Both the position numbers and the translations under genes were made by a program. Of a stretch of 64,000 bases of DNA, positions 1 to 11,289 are shown piece by piece. Under the pieces are notes generated by a model. It was given only the letters and a program-made list of their open reading frames with translations. It was not told the DNA's origin and did not search any database. How positions within the stretch are numbered: position 1 is the stretch's first letter; each line of letters starts with the position of its first letter. Source of the stretch: Pseudisothecium myosuroides (Eukaryota > Streptophyta > Bryopsida > Hypnales > Lembophyllaceae); the NCBI GenBank assembly GCA_951799445.1, contig OX637291.1, forward strand, positions 8,434,501-8,498,500. Reading direction: 5' to 3'.

Positions 1-130
1 CTCAAAATTCCTAAAATACTAGGTACACCAAATTCTATTTGTAGCACAAAATAAGTTTTTTAAATGTTATTTTTAGCCTGAATCAAAAATATTTTGTCCA
101 GCATGAAGATCATTTTGTGAGGGAAGTGAT
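1..130. repeat. Right end of a TA-type inverted-repeat element (truncated by window edge)
   Basis: The first ~130 bases match 42526-42661, the right-hand part of a complete element at 42125-42661, including the terminal AAGATCATTTT motif. The left part lies outside the window. No coding capacity is seen. Confidence 0.6.
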
Positions 131-159
131 ACTATTTTGCAATTAGATATAAATGAAGA

Positions 160-610
160 ATTTATATCTATTTTTCAAAGATGAAATCATATGTCTACTA
201 CAAGTTGTAAAATTTTCAATTTTGTGAGAAAAAACTAAAATTATTATAATTTTTTAAAGGAAAAATGAAAGAAATTCATATCAAATACGAAATATTCAAA
301 AAAATTGAATTTCCACCATAGATGTATACTATAGTGCATAACATCAAGATATAAATCAAAGTTATCGTGTCACTCTAAAACTAGAAAATCGACAAACCAT
401 GGTTGTAGGCCCAAAGTTCAAATTGCTATAAAATTTTAAAATTTTAAAATTTTTAAAATTTCAATTATAATAGAAGTTGCACTTGTTAAGCTTCATTTCA
501 TTAGTTGGACTCAAATTCAAAAAACATCATTTTTATTGCTAAAAACTGCATCAAGAGTAAATAGGAAGATATGGTCAAAGTACACTACAAGGGTGATCCG
601 TGGATTAGGC
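160..610. repeat. AT-rich dispersed repeat, inverted copy at about 29490-29960
   Basis: Read in reverse complement, this stretch matches 29490-29960 over most of its length. Shared landmarks are a GGCCCAAA.TTCAAATTG block, a TATAAAT block and the TTCATATCAA block. It is non-coding and its class is unknown. Together with other shared repeats it links the GC-rich and AT-rich parts of the window. Confidence 0.6.
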
Positions 611-1494
611 ATCTTTTTTCTTCAGAAAAGTCAATAATACCATAATGAGGGAGTTTAGAATACTGATCACTCAAAATGTATTCAATTGCAAGCAACTTCC
701 AAAAAACCAATTGAATGGAAAAAAAAGTATTTTTTCCATCCTACAATTTTAGGTGAAGTCCCAAACAGACACTTAGTGCATGCCACTTTGTTATTATAGG
801 GTTAAGCAAGGGAGGAGGGTGAGCGAATTTTCACTAAGAAGCGATGCAAAATTTTTGTAGAGAATTTTTGGCAAGATATCCTTCCTTTTTCAGTGGCTGA
901 AATTGCAAAATGCTAGCAAACATAGGAACAATATTGTTCTATTTTGGATTAATGTACATTCTTTTGGATGAATAAATAAATTTTCACCTATGTGGCAGCG
1001 GTTTTTTTTTGGACAAGTGTTGCCAGAAGTCTTCAGACCACTGGAGCAAATCTGGAGGGAGCGAGTTGGACGGGCTGAAACCCTCTGACAAGTGCAATAA
1101 ATCGCTCAAAAAAACCCCGCTGCTATGTGGTGCATATTTCATCCATTTTCGTGGATGTAAATAGCTTCATCACTTTAGTGAATATCACTTTTTGCACTGT
1201 CTAAAATAAATGAAAAACAACAACTGGTCCATCCAGATATTTTTCATCTATATTTGGAATAGCCGGAGACCCAAGTCCCCCAAACACCATTGATGAAGTT
1301 ATTTATAGCAAGGCCATCCCTCACCGCCTCACGGCACCTGCCATCATTTCCTTCCATCGAAAACTGAGCCAACCCCCACTTCTGGGCAAGTTACTCTTTG
1401 CTGGTTGAGGAGGCCCTGAGTTCCGGGCAGGGAGAAACTGTCTGTGTGTGCCCTTTTCTCATCCCCTACCGTGAGAAACATTGGAACTTATTAC

Positions 1495-1568
1495 TACCTC
1501 CGTTTCTAAAAAAGACACAAATACGGAGTACAAAGGAAGCACAGGTCTTTTCAGAAACAGAGGGAGTA
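1495..1568. mobile_element. Small Stowaway-like MITE
   Basis: A 74 bp unit begins TACCTCCGTTTCTAAAAAAG and ends with an inverted copy, CTTTTCAGAAACAGAGGGAGTA in spaced form, flanked by TA. The CTCCCTCCGTTTC type of end is characteristic of plant Stowaway (Tc1/mariner-derived) MITEs. A related unit is at 41402-41483. Confidence 0.7.
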
Positions 1569-1980
1569 AGGTAGTGTGCTCTAAAAGCGAGCGGCCTCTT
1601 CAAATCGACCCTATATTTAGGTCTTAAATGGACATTAGTTGGTTCTTAAATTGACCTCTCAAGCCATTGAGAGAATCGAGAGAAAAGCTTTATTTATTGC
1701 AAGAGCCAATCATCGACCTTCATTTACTCAAATCACTTTAGAAGTTGCAAGTGGTCAGATTTTGGAAGACCTAGGGTCACAAATAGGTGTCTACAACAGT
1801 TTTTTTTTTAAAATTCATAAGTAATTCAAAAACGATTCAAAAAATATGAAACCACTTGTGTAACTTTCCGCATCCATTTTTCTTTCTCTGAAAAATGATC
1901 CAAAAATAAATCTGTTCAAGGAAACCTATGAAAAAGGCAGATCAGTCCTTTAATGGTCGCTTTTAGGCCATACTACCTTA
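1567..1980. mobile_element. Non-autonomous inverted-repeat element (about 414 bp)
   Basis: The left end reads TAAGGTAGTGTGCTCTAAAA and the right end, in reverse complement, TAAGGTAGTATGGCCTAAAA, both running on into GCGA. The inside matches 48110-48476 in the same orientation: shared blocks are TTGCAAGAGCCAATC, GGAAGACCTAGGGTCA and AAATTCATAA. The 61-codon ORF at 1639-1824 lies within this repeat and is not considered a gene. Confidence 0.65.
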
Positions 1981-1981
1981 G

Positions 1982-2174
1982 AGTAGAACCTCTCTTAGTG
2001 CATACTGTCTTAGTGCATATATATGTACTAAGAGAGGTCGTGATATTTATGAATAGTAGTTGGAGGCCTCATAATGAGAGTCCACGTTAGCCAAAGTTCT
2101 GACAGAACCTCTCCAACTGAATAAACCTCTCTTAGTGCATAGTCCCGACTCTATGCACTAAGACAGGTTCTACT
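1982..2174. mobile_element. MITE with AGTAGAACCT ends (intact copy)
   Basis: Terminal inverted repeats AGTAGAACCTCTCTTAGTGC and (reverse complement of the right end) AGTAGAACCTGTCTTAGTGC enclose about 193 bp with internal repeats of TTAGTGCATA. A second copy at 21456-21932 is in opposite orientation and carries another MITE inside it, so this copy serves as the unoccupied reference. Confidence 0.75.
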
Positions 2175-2601
2175 GTATTTGGAGCATCTCCACAACGGGG
2201 CACCAATGGGCGTTGACATGGTGACTTGAGCGAGCTTGGGAAGAATTGTTGCCCCACGGCACACACGCTAAGAGGAAAATAATGGCCAGCCACGCCAAGA
2301 TTCAAAGAGTGCACTGTGAAATGAAGAATCTCTGAGATGGCGCGCTATGAGCTTTAAATGTCCTTTTGACTCACTCTTCGAGATACGATCTGCACCTTTC
2401 ACTTGTTTCGAGAAAATAAAAATAAACCAAAGAATATGATTGGGCTGAATTTCAGGGGCCACTGTTTGTGTACTTACTTCCCCGTGTTGTTTGGAGCTCA
2501 TTCAGACCACATTGGCTAGGGCTTTGTTTGATAGCATGACAAAGCAGCTTTGGTGCCCTTCTCTGGCGCTTTTGGAGTGGGGATGCCCTTACCACCTATC
2601 A

Positions 2602-3562
2602 ACGCTTCTTTTGTTGGGTGAAATTCTGCCAATTCTGCCAAAAAGGAGAGAATACCTTGACATCCCTCTATATTTATTTCAATGGCATGTTGCCGGGAAC
2701 ATATGAGCTACAGTAAAAAAAATTCGTTGCCACCTATGATATGATAAAATTTAGAGAGTTGGAAATCAAGCATGGTTCATAACAGAATAATCTACCTCCA
2801 TGTAGCTGAAGGACATTGCAAAAGTATTGATTTCATGCTACACTCTTAGCACCGCTTTTTTGGGGGGCAAAATTTTGCTAATTCTAACTAAAAGGAGATA
2901 ATAACCTATTGTCCCACCCAATTTAATTCAATGGCATGCTGCTAGAAACACAATAGCTACAGTAAAATAAATGTTGCCACCTATGATTTGATAAAATCTA
3001 GAGAGTTGGAAATCATGCATGGTTCAAAATGGAATAATTTACCTCCACGTAGCTAAAAGGACATCGCAAAAATATTGGTTTTGCTACACTCTCAGCAATG
3101 CATTTTTTTGGGTGAAATTTCACTAGTTCTAACTAAAAGGAGATAATAACCTAACATCCCACCAAATTTAATTCAATGGCATGCTGCCAAGAATACAAGA
3201 ACTATAGTAAAAAAAAGCAATGCCACCCATAATATGATAAAATCTAAAGAGTTGGAAATCATACATGGTTTGCAATGGAATAATTTACCTCCATGTAGCT
3301 AAAAGGACATTGCAAAAGTAGTGGTTTTGCTATACTCTCAGCAACTTTTTTTTTTGGGTGAAATTTCGCCAGTAATTTCACATAAAAAAAACAAGAGAAT
3401 ACCCTAACGTCTCTCCAAATTTAATTCAATGGCATGCTGCCACCTATGATATGATAAAATCTAAAGAGTTGGAAATCGTACATGGTTCGTAATGGAATAA
3501 TTTACCTCCACGTAGCTAAAAGGACATTGCAAAAGTATCGGTTCTGCTACACTTTCAGGAAG
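2602..3562. repeat. Tandem array, about 247 bp unit, four units
   Basis: Four head-to-tail units share landmarks in constant order: TTTTTTGGGTGAAATTT, AAAAGGAGA, AATGGCATGCTGC, ATATGATAAAATC, GAGTTGGAAATC, TACCTCCACGTAGCTAAAAG and TGCTACACTCTCAGCA. The GAGTTGG anchor falls at about 2754, 3001, 3248 and 3465. Spacings are 247, 246 and 217; the last unit lacks about 30 bp. No protein is encoded. The array ends about 620 bp upstream of the methionine gamma-lyase start. Confidence 0.85.
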
Positions 3563-4185
3563 CCTCTCCCTTATAATCTTCCTACTTCACCGCATGCACC
3601 TTGCTCGTCACGCACCTAACTGATGAACTTCAGCTGTGTTGCACTACTGTATCGTGACCCTGGCAAAGATTTTCGGTGCTCAGTTTCGGGGTAAAGTATC
3701 TCGGAGTACGAGGTCTGGTAGCACTAGATTCGAGGATAATCGAGCTTATTGCAGCATACAGTAATTTCTAGCTTGCTGAGATGTGTTGTACATCGACACG
3801 AGTGCTGCAAAGCAAGACATTCTGGACAATTACTGCTCATTGAGTGATTGTTGAATGCTTGTGTGTTGACGAATCTCTGTAGTATTTGAATATTGCGTCT
3901 GCCCAAGAGTGCAATCTATCTGTATTTGTCGATCGGTTAGTAGGAGCTAGCAAGTAATTCCGAGGTGACCGAAGGATAGCTAGTTAGGTCCGAGTGTCCG
4001 ACTGCCGAGTTCTTCAAATTCTGCGTTTGTTCACCGACAGAATTCGAATCTAGCTAGCCAGGACCTGTATTGATCATGCAGAGGAAAGCTTGATTGCATG
4101 AGGAGGAATCTCAATCGCTTGAAAGAAATTTGGGTTTATTGCAATTGAATCGTCGTCACCAGCGTGGTCGAGACTTGGAAGCGCC
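3563..4185 (+). promoter_or_regulatory. Upstream region and probable 5' leader of the methionine gamma-lyase gene
   Basis: This single-copy stretch between the tandem array and the start codon has higher GC than the array. I see no convincing TATA box. The region shortly before 4186 is probably 5' untranslated. Short ORFs on either strand here lack any recognisable family. Confidence 0.35.
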
Positions 4186-5544
4186 ATGTCTGTGAGTAGC
4201 GCCACCGGTACCGCAGACACGAAGCCCAACGGCGTCTGCAAGAGCGCTTCAGGCGATCGCTCCGACGCCATGGACGGTGCCATGCCCGCGGTGAAGAAGT
4301 TCCCCGACCCCGTGCAACTCCTGGCCAATGCCTCCTCGCAGCAGCTGGGGCAGCACGGTGGGGTGAACCCCTCCATCGAAGCTTCTTCCACGTTCGCCAT
4401 CATGGACATCGAGACGCTGAACAAGGTGTTCGAGGGCGAGCTCGGCCACGAGCAAGGGCTCCACATTTACAGTCGCCACTTCAACCCGACTGTTCTCAGT
4501 TTGGGTCGCAAGATGGCCGCGATGGAGGACACGGAAGCCGCTTACTGCACCGCCAGCGGCATGTCCGCCATCACTGCCGTCGTGCTCCAGCTCTGTTCCA
4601 GCGGCGACCACATCGTGGCGTCGAATCATCTCTACGCGGGGACACAGGCCCTTCTGACACATTTCTTGCCGCGCACTTGCAACATCCGGACGACGTTCGT
4701 GGACGTGGACGACACGGAAGCCGTGGCTGCGGCCGTGCGTCCGAATTCCAAGATTCTCTACTTCGAGTCGATCTCTAATCCACGTCTAGCCGTCGCGAAC
4801 ATCCCCACACTTTCAAATTTAGCGCACAGCAAGGGACTCACCGCCGTCGTGGACAACACGTTTGCGCCGCTGCTGCTCTCGCCCGCACGTTTGGGCGCAG
4901 ACGTGGTCGTGCACAGCTTGACGAAGTATATTAGCGGCTCGGGGGACATCATCGCTGGCGCCGTGTGCGGCCCCGCGGATCTCATCAGCGCCTTGATGGA
5001 CTTCCACCACGGCGCGCTCATGCTCATGGGCCCGACCATGGACCCCCACGTCGCCTTCCAAATCGGGCTGCGCATCCAGCACTTGGCCATCCGGATGAAG
5101 GAGTTTGGTGCGCGCACGCTTGTATTTGCGAAGCGGTTGAAGAAGCTGGGGTTGAAGGCCATTTACCCTGGACTGGAGGATCATCCCCATTTCTCGCTCA
5201 TGACGAAGCTTCTTAACGAAGGGTACGGCTACGGAGGCATGATGTGCTTGGATTTGGACACCAAGGAGAGAGCGCAAGAGTTCATGCGATACTTGCAGAA
5301 CGTGAGCCACTTCGGGTGGATGGCGGTGAGCTTGGGTCATCACGACTCGCTCTTTTCGTGCTCGGGATCCAGCACGAACTCGGGTATGTCAGAGGAGGAG
5401 AAAGCGGTGTCGGGAATCTCACCCGGGCTGGTGAGGATGTCCATTGGGTTCTCGGGCACCACGGAGCAGCGGTGGGCGCAGCTGCTGGAGGCTCTCGTCG
5501 CGCTCAAATTGGTGAATCCAAATTCTGTTGCCTTTGGGCGCTAG
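4186..5544 (+). CDS. MGL: Methionine gamma-lyase (PLP-dependent Cys/Met metabolism enzyme)
   Basis: This is a 452-residue, uninterrupted reading frame of the Cys/Met-metabolism PLP enzyme family. It should split methionine to methanethiol, 2-oxobutyrate and ammonia in the cytosol. Visible signatures are the PLP-phosphate binding YSRHFNPT at residues 95-102 from the neighbouring subunit, SGMSAITA near 124-131, VVDNTFAP at 221-228 with the PLP-ring aspartate D223, and the Schiff-base lysine K247 in HSLTKYISG. The sequence IIAGAVCG after the lysine and the GISPGLVRMSIGFSGT C-terminus fit plant MGL rather than cystathionine gamma-synthase, and the N-terminus does not look like a plastid transit peptide. 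The first ATG is chosen; M29 is an alternative. No intron is visible and codons are GC-rich, unlike the flanking DNA. Confidence 0.95.
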   Translation: MSVSSATGTADTKPNGVCKSASGDRSDAMDGAMPAVKKFPDPVQLLANASSQQLGQHGGVNPSIEASSTFAIMDIETLNKVFEGELGHEQGLHIYSRHFNPTVLSLGRKMAAMEDTEAAYCTASGMSAITAVVLQLCSSGDHIVASNHLYAGTQALLTHFLPRTCNIRTTFVDVDDTEAVAAAVRPNSKILYFESISNPRLAVANIPTLSNLAHSKGLTAVVDNTFAPLLLSPARLGADVVVHSLTKYISGSGDIIAGAVCGPADLISALMDFHHGALMLMGPTMDPHVAFQIGLRIQHLAIRMKEFGARTLVFAKRLKKLGLKAIYPGLEDHPHFSLMTKLLNEGYGYGGMMCLDLDTKERAQEFMRYLQNVSHFGWMAVSLGHHDSLFSCSGSSTNSGMSEEEKAVSGISPGLVRMSIGFSGTTEQRWAQLLEALVALKLVNPNSVAFGR

Positions 5545-6975
5545 CTGTGTGAGCTCCGTTGCGGAATCCATGAATTCTTCAGGTAATCCTCAAGATCAAT
5601 CGTCTCACGACCAAGTCCCTTAAGTCTATTCACTCCCATTGTCTTTGATGATGTGATTCATGAAGTAGAGACTTCGCCAGCGATATTTAAATGGTCTTCA
5701 AATGGTCACCCAGATGGTGAGTTCATTTGACATAGCCATTTGACACAGCTTTTATCATAATTATGAATTTGCTTCGATTGGGACTCTTTTGTTGCCTTCC
5801 TAATCCCAAGGCTCAATCTTTTATAGGAAAATTAGGAGAATTAAATAGACTATTGTAGCAAATTCAAGACAAAGGAAATGTATAGTCCATCATAACAGTA
5901 CTAATGTGGTCCTTGCCATGCACCAAGCCTCTTGGGATTTATCATTCATTGGAGTTCTCACATAGCTTTGTCAAGGATGCTTTAGTTGCACCTTCTCCTA
6001 CTTGACCAGTGTAGGTTTCCTTTGAATAATCTTAGTATATGAAGACCATGGAAATGGTGATGGGGCACCAACTAGTTTTCTTTCTGCAAGGATATAATTA
6101 TGACCACCATTTTATACTAGGTTGTAGCTTGATTATGAAATGGTCCAATTTATACGTCAACCCAACATTTTATTTGTATAATTTTGCTTTCTTCAACATG
6201 GTATATTATAGCCTCTATAGTTTTTCAATGCGTATATTCAAACTTGACAATATTTCACTCTACAATATGGATTACCTATGTGTATGATTAAAATTAAATT
6301 TAAAAAATTTCAAAGATGAAATTACATGTCTTCTATGAGTAAGATTAATTCCAAATCTTTTGTACAAAATTGAAATTGTCTTGAATTTTTGAATAAAAGG
6401 TGAAGAAAAATAATTCCAACTACATAATAGAAATGAAAAGATCTAAATATTTCACCATTATAAATAAATATTATAGTATGGAACTACTTGTCTTTCTTTG
6501 TTATAAGTGTTGTTTAGAGTATTCACAAATAATTATATTTCTACACTTTAAAATGCAATGACCTTCAAGCAAAATTGCTACTATTGTATTAAATATAGCC
6601 TTCATATGATTGATCAATAATTGTTGTTTAGATTTCTAGGTTTACACTTGCAACTATAGATCTTGAAACAGTGTTACAATTCAAATGTTCAGACTTGCTT
6701 GATGGTTGAGAAGTCTCAAGCATTCTTGGATTTGGCATACAAAAGAGTGACCCTCCTTCATAAGCATATCCAACCCTGGACAACAACATATGATACTCAA
6801 GTCTATAGTTTACGAATCCAAAGGGCGTCTTCTACACACAACTTCCAACATCAAGATGCCAAAACTATTGTATAACCATTTGACTCTTTTGTAGCTTTGC
6901 CCATGTACAGCGGGGGACCAAAAAGAATGTCATCTCTTTGTAGTCCCTTCAAACTACAACTAGTAAATGATCTAT
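5545..6975. other. Intergenic, AT-rich, no gene seen
   Basis: The 3' flank of the methionine gamma-lyase gene runs into AT-rich DNA without a supported gene. A segment near 6290-6480 loosely resembles the dispersed repeat at 160-610. The ORFs at 6039-6287 and 6663-6875 have no recognisable features. Confidence 0.5.
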
Positions 6976-7102
6976 GGGTAATTTTGTTAAAATGACAGTA
7001 TTCCAAGTGCCACTTTGACGGTGTGCCATTTTCCCCATCTAGGACTGGTATAGATTCAGAACGGCCGTTCTGAACTGTTTTCATGCCATTTTAACGAAGT
7101 CT
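6976..7102. mobile_element. MITE family A copy (short)
   Basis: The left end GGGTAATTTTGTTAAAATG and the right end CATGCCATTTTAACGAAGT are inverted copies of the ends seen in the 21614-21892 element. Inside are the family's CTAGGACTGGTATAGATT and GTTCTGAACTG motifs. It lies just 3' of the lectin receptor kinase relic. Confidence 0.65.
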
Positions 7103-7304
7103 CAATATTCATTTAATTTTGTGAAGTCTTTTGTGAAGCTTAAAAAACACTTAAGCTTTGTAAAAATATAGCCCATTCTTCCAGTTGCCACTAGATTGGC
7201 TCAATGCCTACCAAACTTTGCTAATGCAATGCGTTGCATATATAAACTATATATACTGCACAATTTCATAATTTACCAACGTGTAGATCCTTTGTTGGAT
7301 TTGA

Positions 7305-8915
7305 TCAAATGTGATGATAGTGGCAGTGATGAGTCCACGATGGCATTCTTTTTGGTACCCCATTGTATAACAACTCAGGAGCCATATAGCCAAATGTCCA
7401 TGCTGCCAAAGTGGTTTCCTCCAACTTTTGATGGTCTATTAAATGAGCAAATCCAAAGTCTCCAAGACATGCTTTGAAATCCACATCCAATAACACATTA
7501 TAATTAGACTTGATGTCGGGATGCAAAATACAACTCAAGCAATCTTCATGCAAATATTTTAGATTTTTAGGGTTGGACCCGCCCCTTCAAGAATGGAATG
7601 CTGTATTTTCAATGATAGAACTTGTTGGCTACTATTTATGTGAAGCCAATCATTGAGAGTTCCATTGAACAAGTATTCATACACAAAAAACACTTTGCCT
7701 TTGTCTTGACACTATCCTTAGAAGTGCACCACATTTTGATGTCAAATTTGGCCTAAACTTGCTACTTCAGTATGAAAAAGGGATTCAGCTCGTGTGGATC
7801 CTGACATATTGATTTGTTTCACAACCACCAAAACACCAACACCAACTTTATGTTTAGACCGTATGGTCTTAAATGTATATTGATCCTAGATTTTATACCT
7901 CAGGGTCTGAAATCTATACCAATCCTAGAAAATGAACGGAAAAATGGAATATGAATATCCCATTGTAACTAAATATCTGTTTGAAGCATCAGTTGGAACT
8001 TTGACTCTGATATCCCGGTGTTGAGGAAGTTCCAGGACAAGAACTCATGCTCTTCCAAATGGTTGACATCTGAGCCTCCAGATAACGAGAGCACCACCTC
8101 ATCTCCGATCCATCTCGGAAATTTGTAATTGGAAACGAGCATCAGAGGCTGGACGGGTTTCGGATTTGATTTGCTGGCCATTCTGAATTCCAGAGTCTGG
8201 GATGAGCTAGTGAAATCAATCCAAGCAGTGAAAATTCTCCCATCGGAGAAATACGAGCAATGCGTGTCATTACCACAGAGGTTGCCTGAGTGTATGCTTC
8301 GACATAATATTTTATAGTCAAGGTTTTGGGAAATCCTGATGATTTTATTGCTGGGCTCCTTGTCGCGATTTAGATTATAATCTGTGTCAAATTCAATTGA
8401 AAAGATTGGAGGTCTCAATCGAATGTCTTGATTTCGAGATATCTTGCATGCACCGAACTGTTCATATTGGGAGAACATATCGTCCCATGTAGCCATGGGT
8501 ACATTCTGGGTCATGGCAAAAACGAATTTGCTCCCATCCAAGATGTTGTTCATGATATCCCAAGGCACGCCGTGGGTGGTGAATGTGAAGGAGAAAGAGG
8601 AGCTGAAGGAAGCCACTCTTCCAGTTGCTACATTCGGAATGCGGACCTTTTTCCCATACCGCAGCACTCCACAAGACCCTCTGGAAGCAAGCCTGTCACC
8701 TGTGTCACCTGTCACCTGTCACCTGCGCTGATGATGTAGGAACGATTGTTGGGATCGTACGCAGCATCTTCAAGTGTGAAGAAATCGTCATGAGGCGAGA
8801 CATTGGGGAAGGTGATTAGCGTGTCTGCAGTTGCAATTGAGTTATGAAACACAAACAGGACGATGAGAAATAGAACAGCCGTTGTGGACAACATTGAATC
8901 AGTCACTATTTGCAA
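7305..8915 (-). pseudogene. L-type lectin receptor-like kinase, decayed
   Basis: On the minus strand the gene begins at 8915 with a hydrophobic signal peptide and the start of a legume-lectin fold (8715-8915). It continues one frame over at 7969-8715 with lectin strands such as SSSFSFTFTTHG, FVFAMTQN, FSIEFDTDYN and TAWIDF, and ends HEFLSWNF. The frame change falls in a CACCTGT-type short repeat at 8693-8729. Kinase pieces follow at about 7615-7860 (VVVKQI, VYEYLFNGTL), with in-frame stops, and 7305-7553 (LHPDIKSNYNVLLD, GDFGFAHL, GYMAPE). The catalytic HRD is HPD and the transmembrane region is replaced by MITE-like DNA at about 7834-7965. Intact members are plasma-membrane receptors; this copy cannot encode one. 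Confidence 0.82.
7834..7965. mobile_element. MITE family A remnant inside the receptor kinase relic
   Basis: This stretch has the family's internal motifs: a GTTTAGACCGTATGGTCT inverted pair, repeated CTAGATTT and GAAATCTATACC, and GGAAAAATGG. It replaces the part of the receptor that should encode the transmembrane segment. Its ends are degraded. Confidence 0.5.
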
Positions 8916-10002
8916 TTGTAATGAATGATCTCAATGTTCCTCCCGCGACACCCCCATGGCCTCCGCTCTCGATCAGTACCACGATAGGGTGAATAATTCT
9001 GGTTCCCGGATTGCCATCCAATACCGGTTTACAGTCTTACCAGTAGAAAACTTTGTGTCACTAATTCTCTCTCTCTGCCGCTAACAATAATTATTCTCCC
9101 TGATCCCCCCCTTCCGAGAACAAAAGGTAGGATCTGGAAAACTTCCGATATTTCCGCAGAGAAACAAGCCAGAATTCGAGTACATGTACTTGAGTTCGCA
9201 GTCCAATTGGCTCTAAGCATATACGGTATAACTGTCCAAGTTGCCGGCTAACACAGCGTGTCCACATATATTGTCGTACGGTCTTGGAAATCAAAGAATA
9301 TGGGTCTTCCCAGCCGCAGTTCACTACCAACTTGGTCATGAGGTTGCCAACCTCGCTAGTTATATCATTGTGGAGGAACTTGATTGCATCAAAATGCAAG
9401 GATCGATCTTGATACCTCAAACAACAGAGATCTGATTGGCATTGCTTTCAGAGTTGAGGGCAGCAAGTGAACGAAGCAGCCAATAAGCAGAGGTACAACT
9501 GCAAAAGGAATTTGCCGGTTGAATTGGGCATGACGAGTCGTCTTCGTCTTTGGGAACGTCAATAACTGGATTTGCGCCTTCAGAGGTGCGAAGATCGAGG
9601 GAATCCTGCCATTGGGGACGGGTAGGAAATGTTGTGCGTGTACATGCCGCTCGATCACACTTCCGTTAGGCGATCCTGCAGTTTTTTTTTAAAGAAAGGC
9701 ACCATAGCAAGGGAGTCAATATTCCTTTTTTCTAATTCAGAGACCTGCACGTAAAAATTGAATTGCCTATGAATATTGAATTCCGTAGCTTGAGTTCACG
9801 TTCGGCCAAAAATAATCAATTTCTTTGAAACCGAATGGTTTTGGAAATTAATTAGCCACTTCGTCAAATCCAAGGAAAATCAAACATAAAGAAAGCCAAA
9901 ATGTTGAAAAAGATACATGTACAGCTTGATCCCAGAACATGTCTACAAAATAATGCGGAATCCTATTAGATGGTCAACCCTACACAAAGGGTGTATCTGT
10001 AT
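8916..10002. other. Intergenic, no supported gene
   Basis: Minus-strand ORFs at 9091-9420 and 9389-9658 are open for about 100 codons but show no domain I recognise. They may be more of the receptor-gene neighbourhood. No RNA gene or repeat is identified. Confidence 0.4.
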
Positions 10003-10317
10003 GGCCAATTTCATTAAAATGGCGGTATTCCATTAATTTGGCACTTTTAGCAATTCAGATCGCCCAGGCTGAACTGTTTTTCTGTCCCAGAATCTATACT
10101 AGTACTAGATTTTTGAAATCTACACCTGTTCTAGATATCTGAAATCTATATGAATCCTTGATTTTTTCAAATTGCTTGGTCTATTATCTATGTCAGTCTT
10201 AGATTTTTGAAATCTAAAACTGACCTAGATGTTAGCAAGTCCTAGACTTTATAGGGCTAAAGAAGGAATGGAATGGAAAAATGGCAGATTTCATATGCCA
10301 TTTTAACAAAATTTCCC
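10003..10317. mobile_element. MITE family A copy (about 315 bp)
   Basis: The left end GGCCAATTTCATTAAAATGG matches the right end in reverse complement, GGGAAATTTTGTTAAAATGG. The core repeats CTAGATTTTTGAAATCTA-type palindromic units several times, as in the copy at 21614-21892. Non-coding. Confidence 0.75.
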
Positions 10318-11059
10318 ATCTGTTTTTAATCGACCCAACTTTGTAAGAAAAGCTGGAGAACTTGAGTGAATTTGCTGCTCTACACCCACATTCTTCCGTT
10401 TGGTAATCTGGTATTAGAATGTCCACTATAAACTGTACCTTTAGTTTGAAATTAGGGTGGTGACACACAGCAGTTGAAGCGGTATTCCCAGGTTGCATGA
10501 CTTCAAAGTAGAAAATAAGAAACTCTTCTGAAATATCCTCAACCGACTGAGTCAGTGAATGCCATTCATTGTTTGTTCTATTTCGGGATGAGCATTGCTT
10601 TGGATCAAATCCACTTCATGAGCAAAGTGCTTAGTCTAAGCAATGTGGCTTCTATGTGGCTTTGGCCAAAGTCCACATCAAAGTTTGAATGAATATTTAA
10701 TATCACTGTAAGGCTGTCCAGACAGACTGACTAAGTTACTTATCTCCCTGGATCGAGCTACCGAGTAAACCAGAACCATCGAAGACTTGCTAAGACATTT
10801 AGGTTTTATATTCAAATTGCAAAACAATACTTTCCTTTACCTGCATACTAGGCCCTAGGTAGTACAGGGCATCTGAGCAGCGACGGACTGCAAGTCAAGA
10901 TGGAAATGATTCCCATAAACACAGGAAGCCTTTTCTGAATTCCCTGCAGGCATTGTACTCTAAATCCCCTCCAAAGAAACAAAGAAATGTTACAAATTGT
11001 TGTTCACAGGGAATGTCACTCTCACAGGGAAATGTGAGACAGGGAATTTTAAGGGAGTT
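10318..11059. other. Intergenic, no gene seen
   Basis: No gene is supported here. The last ~110 bp (CAAAGAAATGTTACAAAT, AATGTGAGACAGG) resemble 22270-22400, so the repeat around the 230 bp family B unit extends to the left. Confidence 0.4.
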
Positions 11060-11289
11060 TTAACCCAGTAGGGACGCCGCGGACCGTAAGTGTCCGATGA
11101 ATGACAAGGGATTCTCCAATGTAGGATAGAACTACAACTATTCATCCTTGGAGTTTTTTGTGGAAAGTGGAGAACATCTACAGTAGCTTGACTTCCAATG
11201 AGTACTTTTGGATTTTTTTATTTCAATGGCTCTCACGGTTATACAATGCATGATTTCCAGGGTCACCCCCCACGTCCTTACATGGTTAA
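11060..11289. repeat. Repeat family B, copy 1 (TTAA-bounded, about 230 bp)
   Basis: It begins TTAACCCAGTAGGGACGCC and ends in an inverted partner, GTCCTTACATGGTTAA. The inside shares ordered blocks with 22401-22632 and 49506-49726: AATGACAA, TTCTATGTAGGATAGA, TTTGTGTGAAAAG, GACTTCCAATGAGTGCTTTTGG and GATGATTTCCA..GT in slightly varied form. Non-coding. Confidence 0.65.

Noticed and set aside
1639..1824. 61-codon ORF
   Set aside because: It lies wholly inside a dispersed inverted-repeat element also present at 48053-48476.
4074..5343. Antisense and alternative-frame ORFs over the methionine gamma-lyase gene
   Set aside because: They are by-products of high GC and contain no family motifs.
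9029..9658. Minus-strand ORFs upstream of the lectin receptor relic
   Set aside because: They overlap in different frames and show no domain. The fragment VVNCGWEDPYS recalls malectin-like domains but is too short to support a call.
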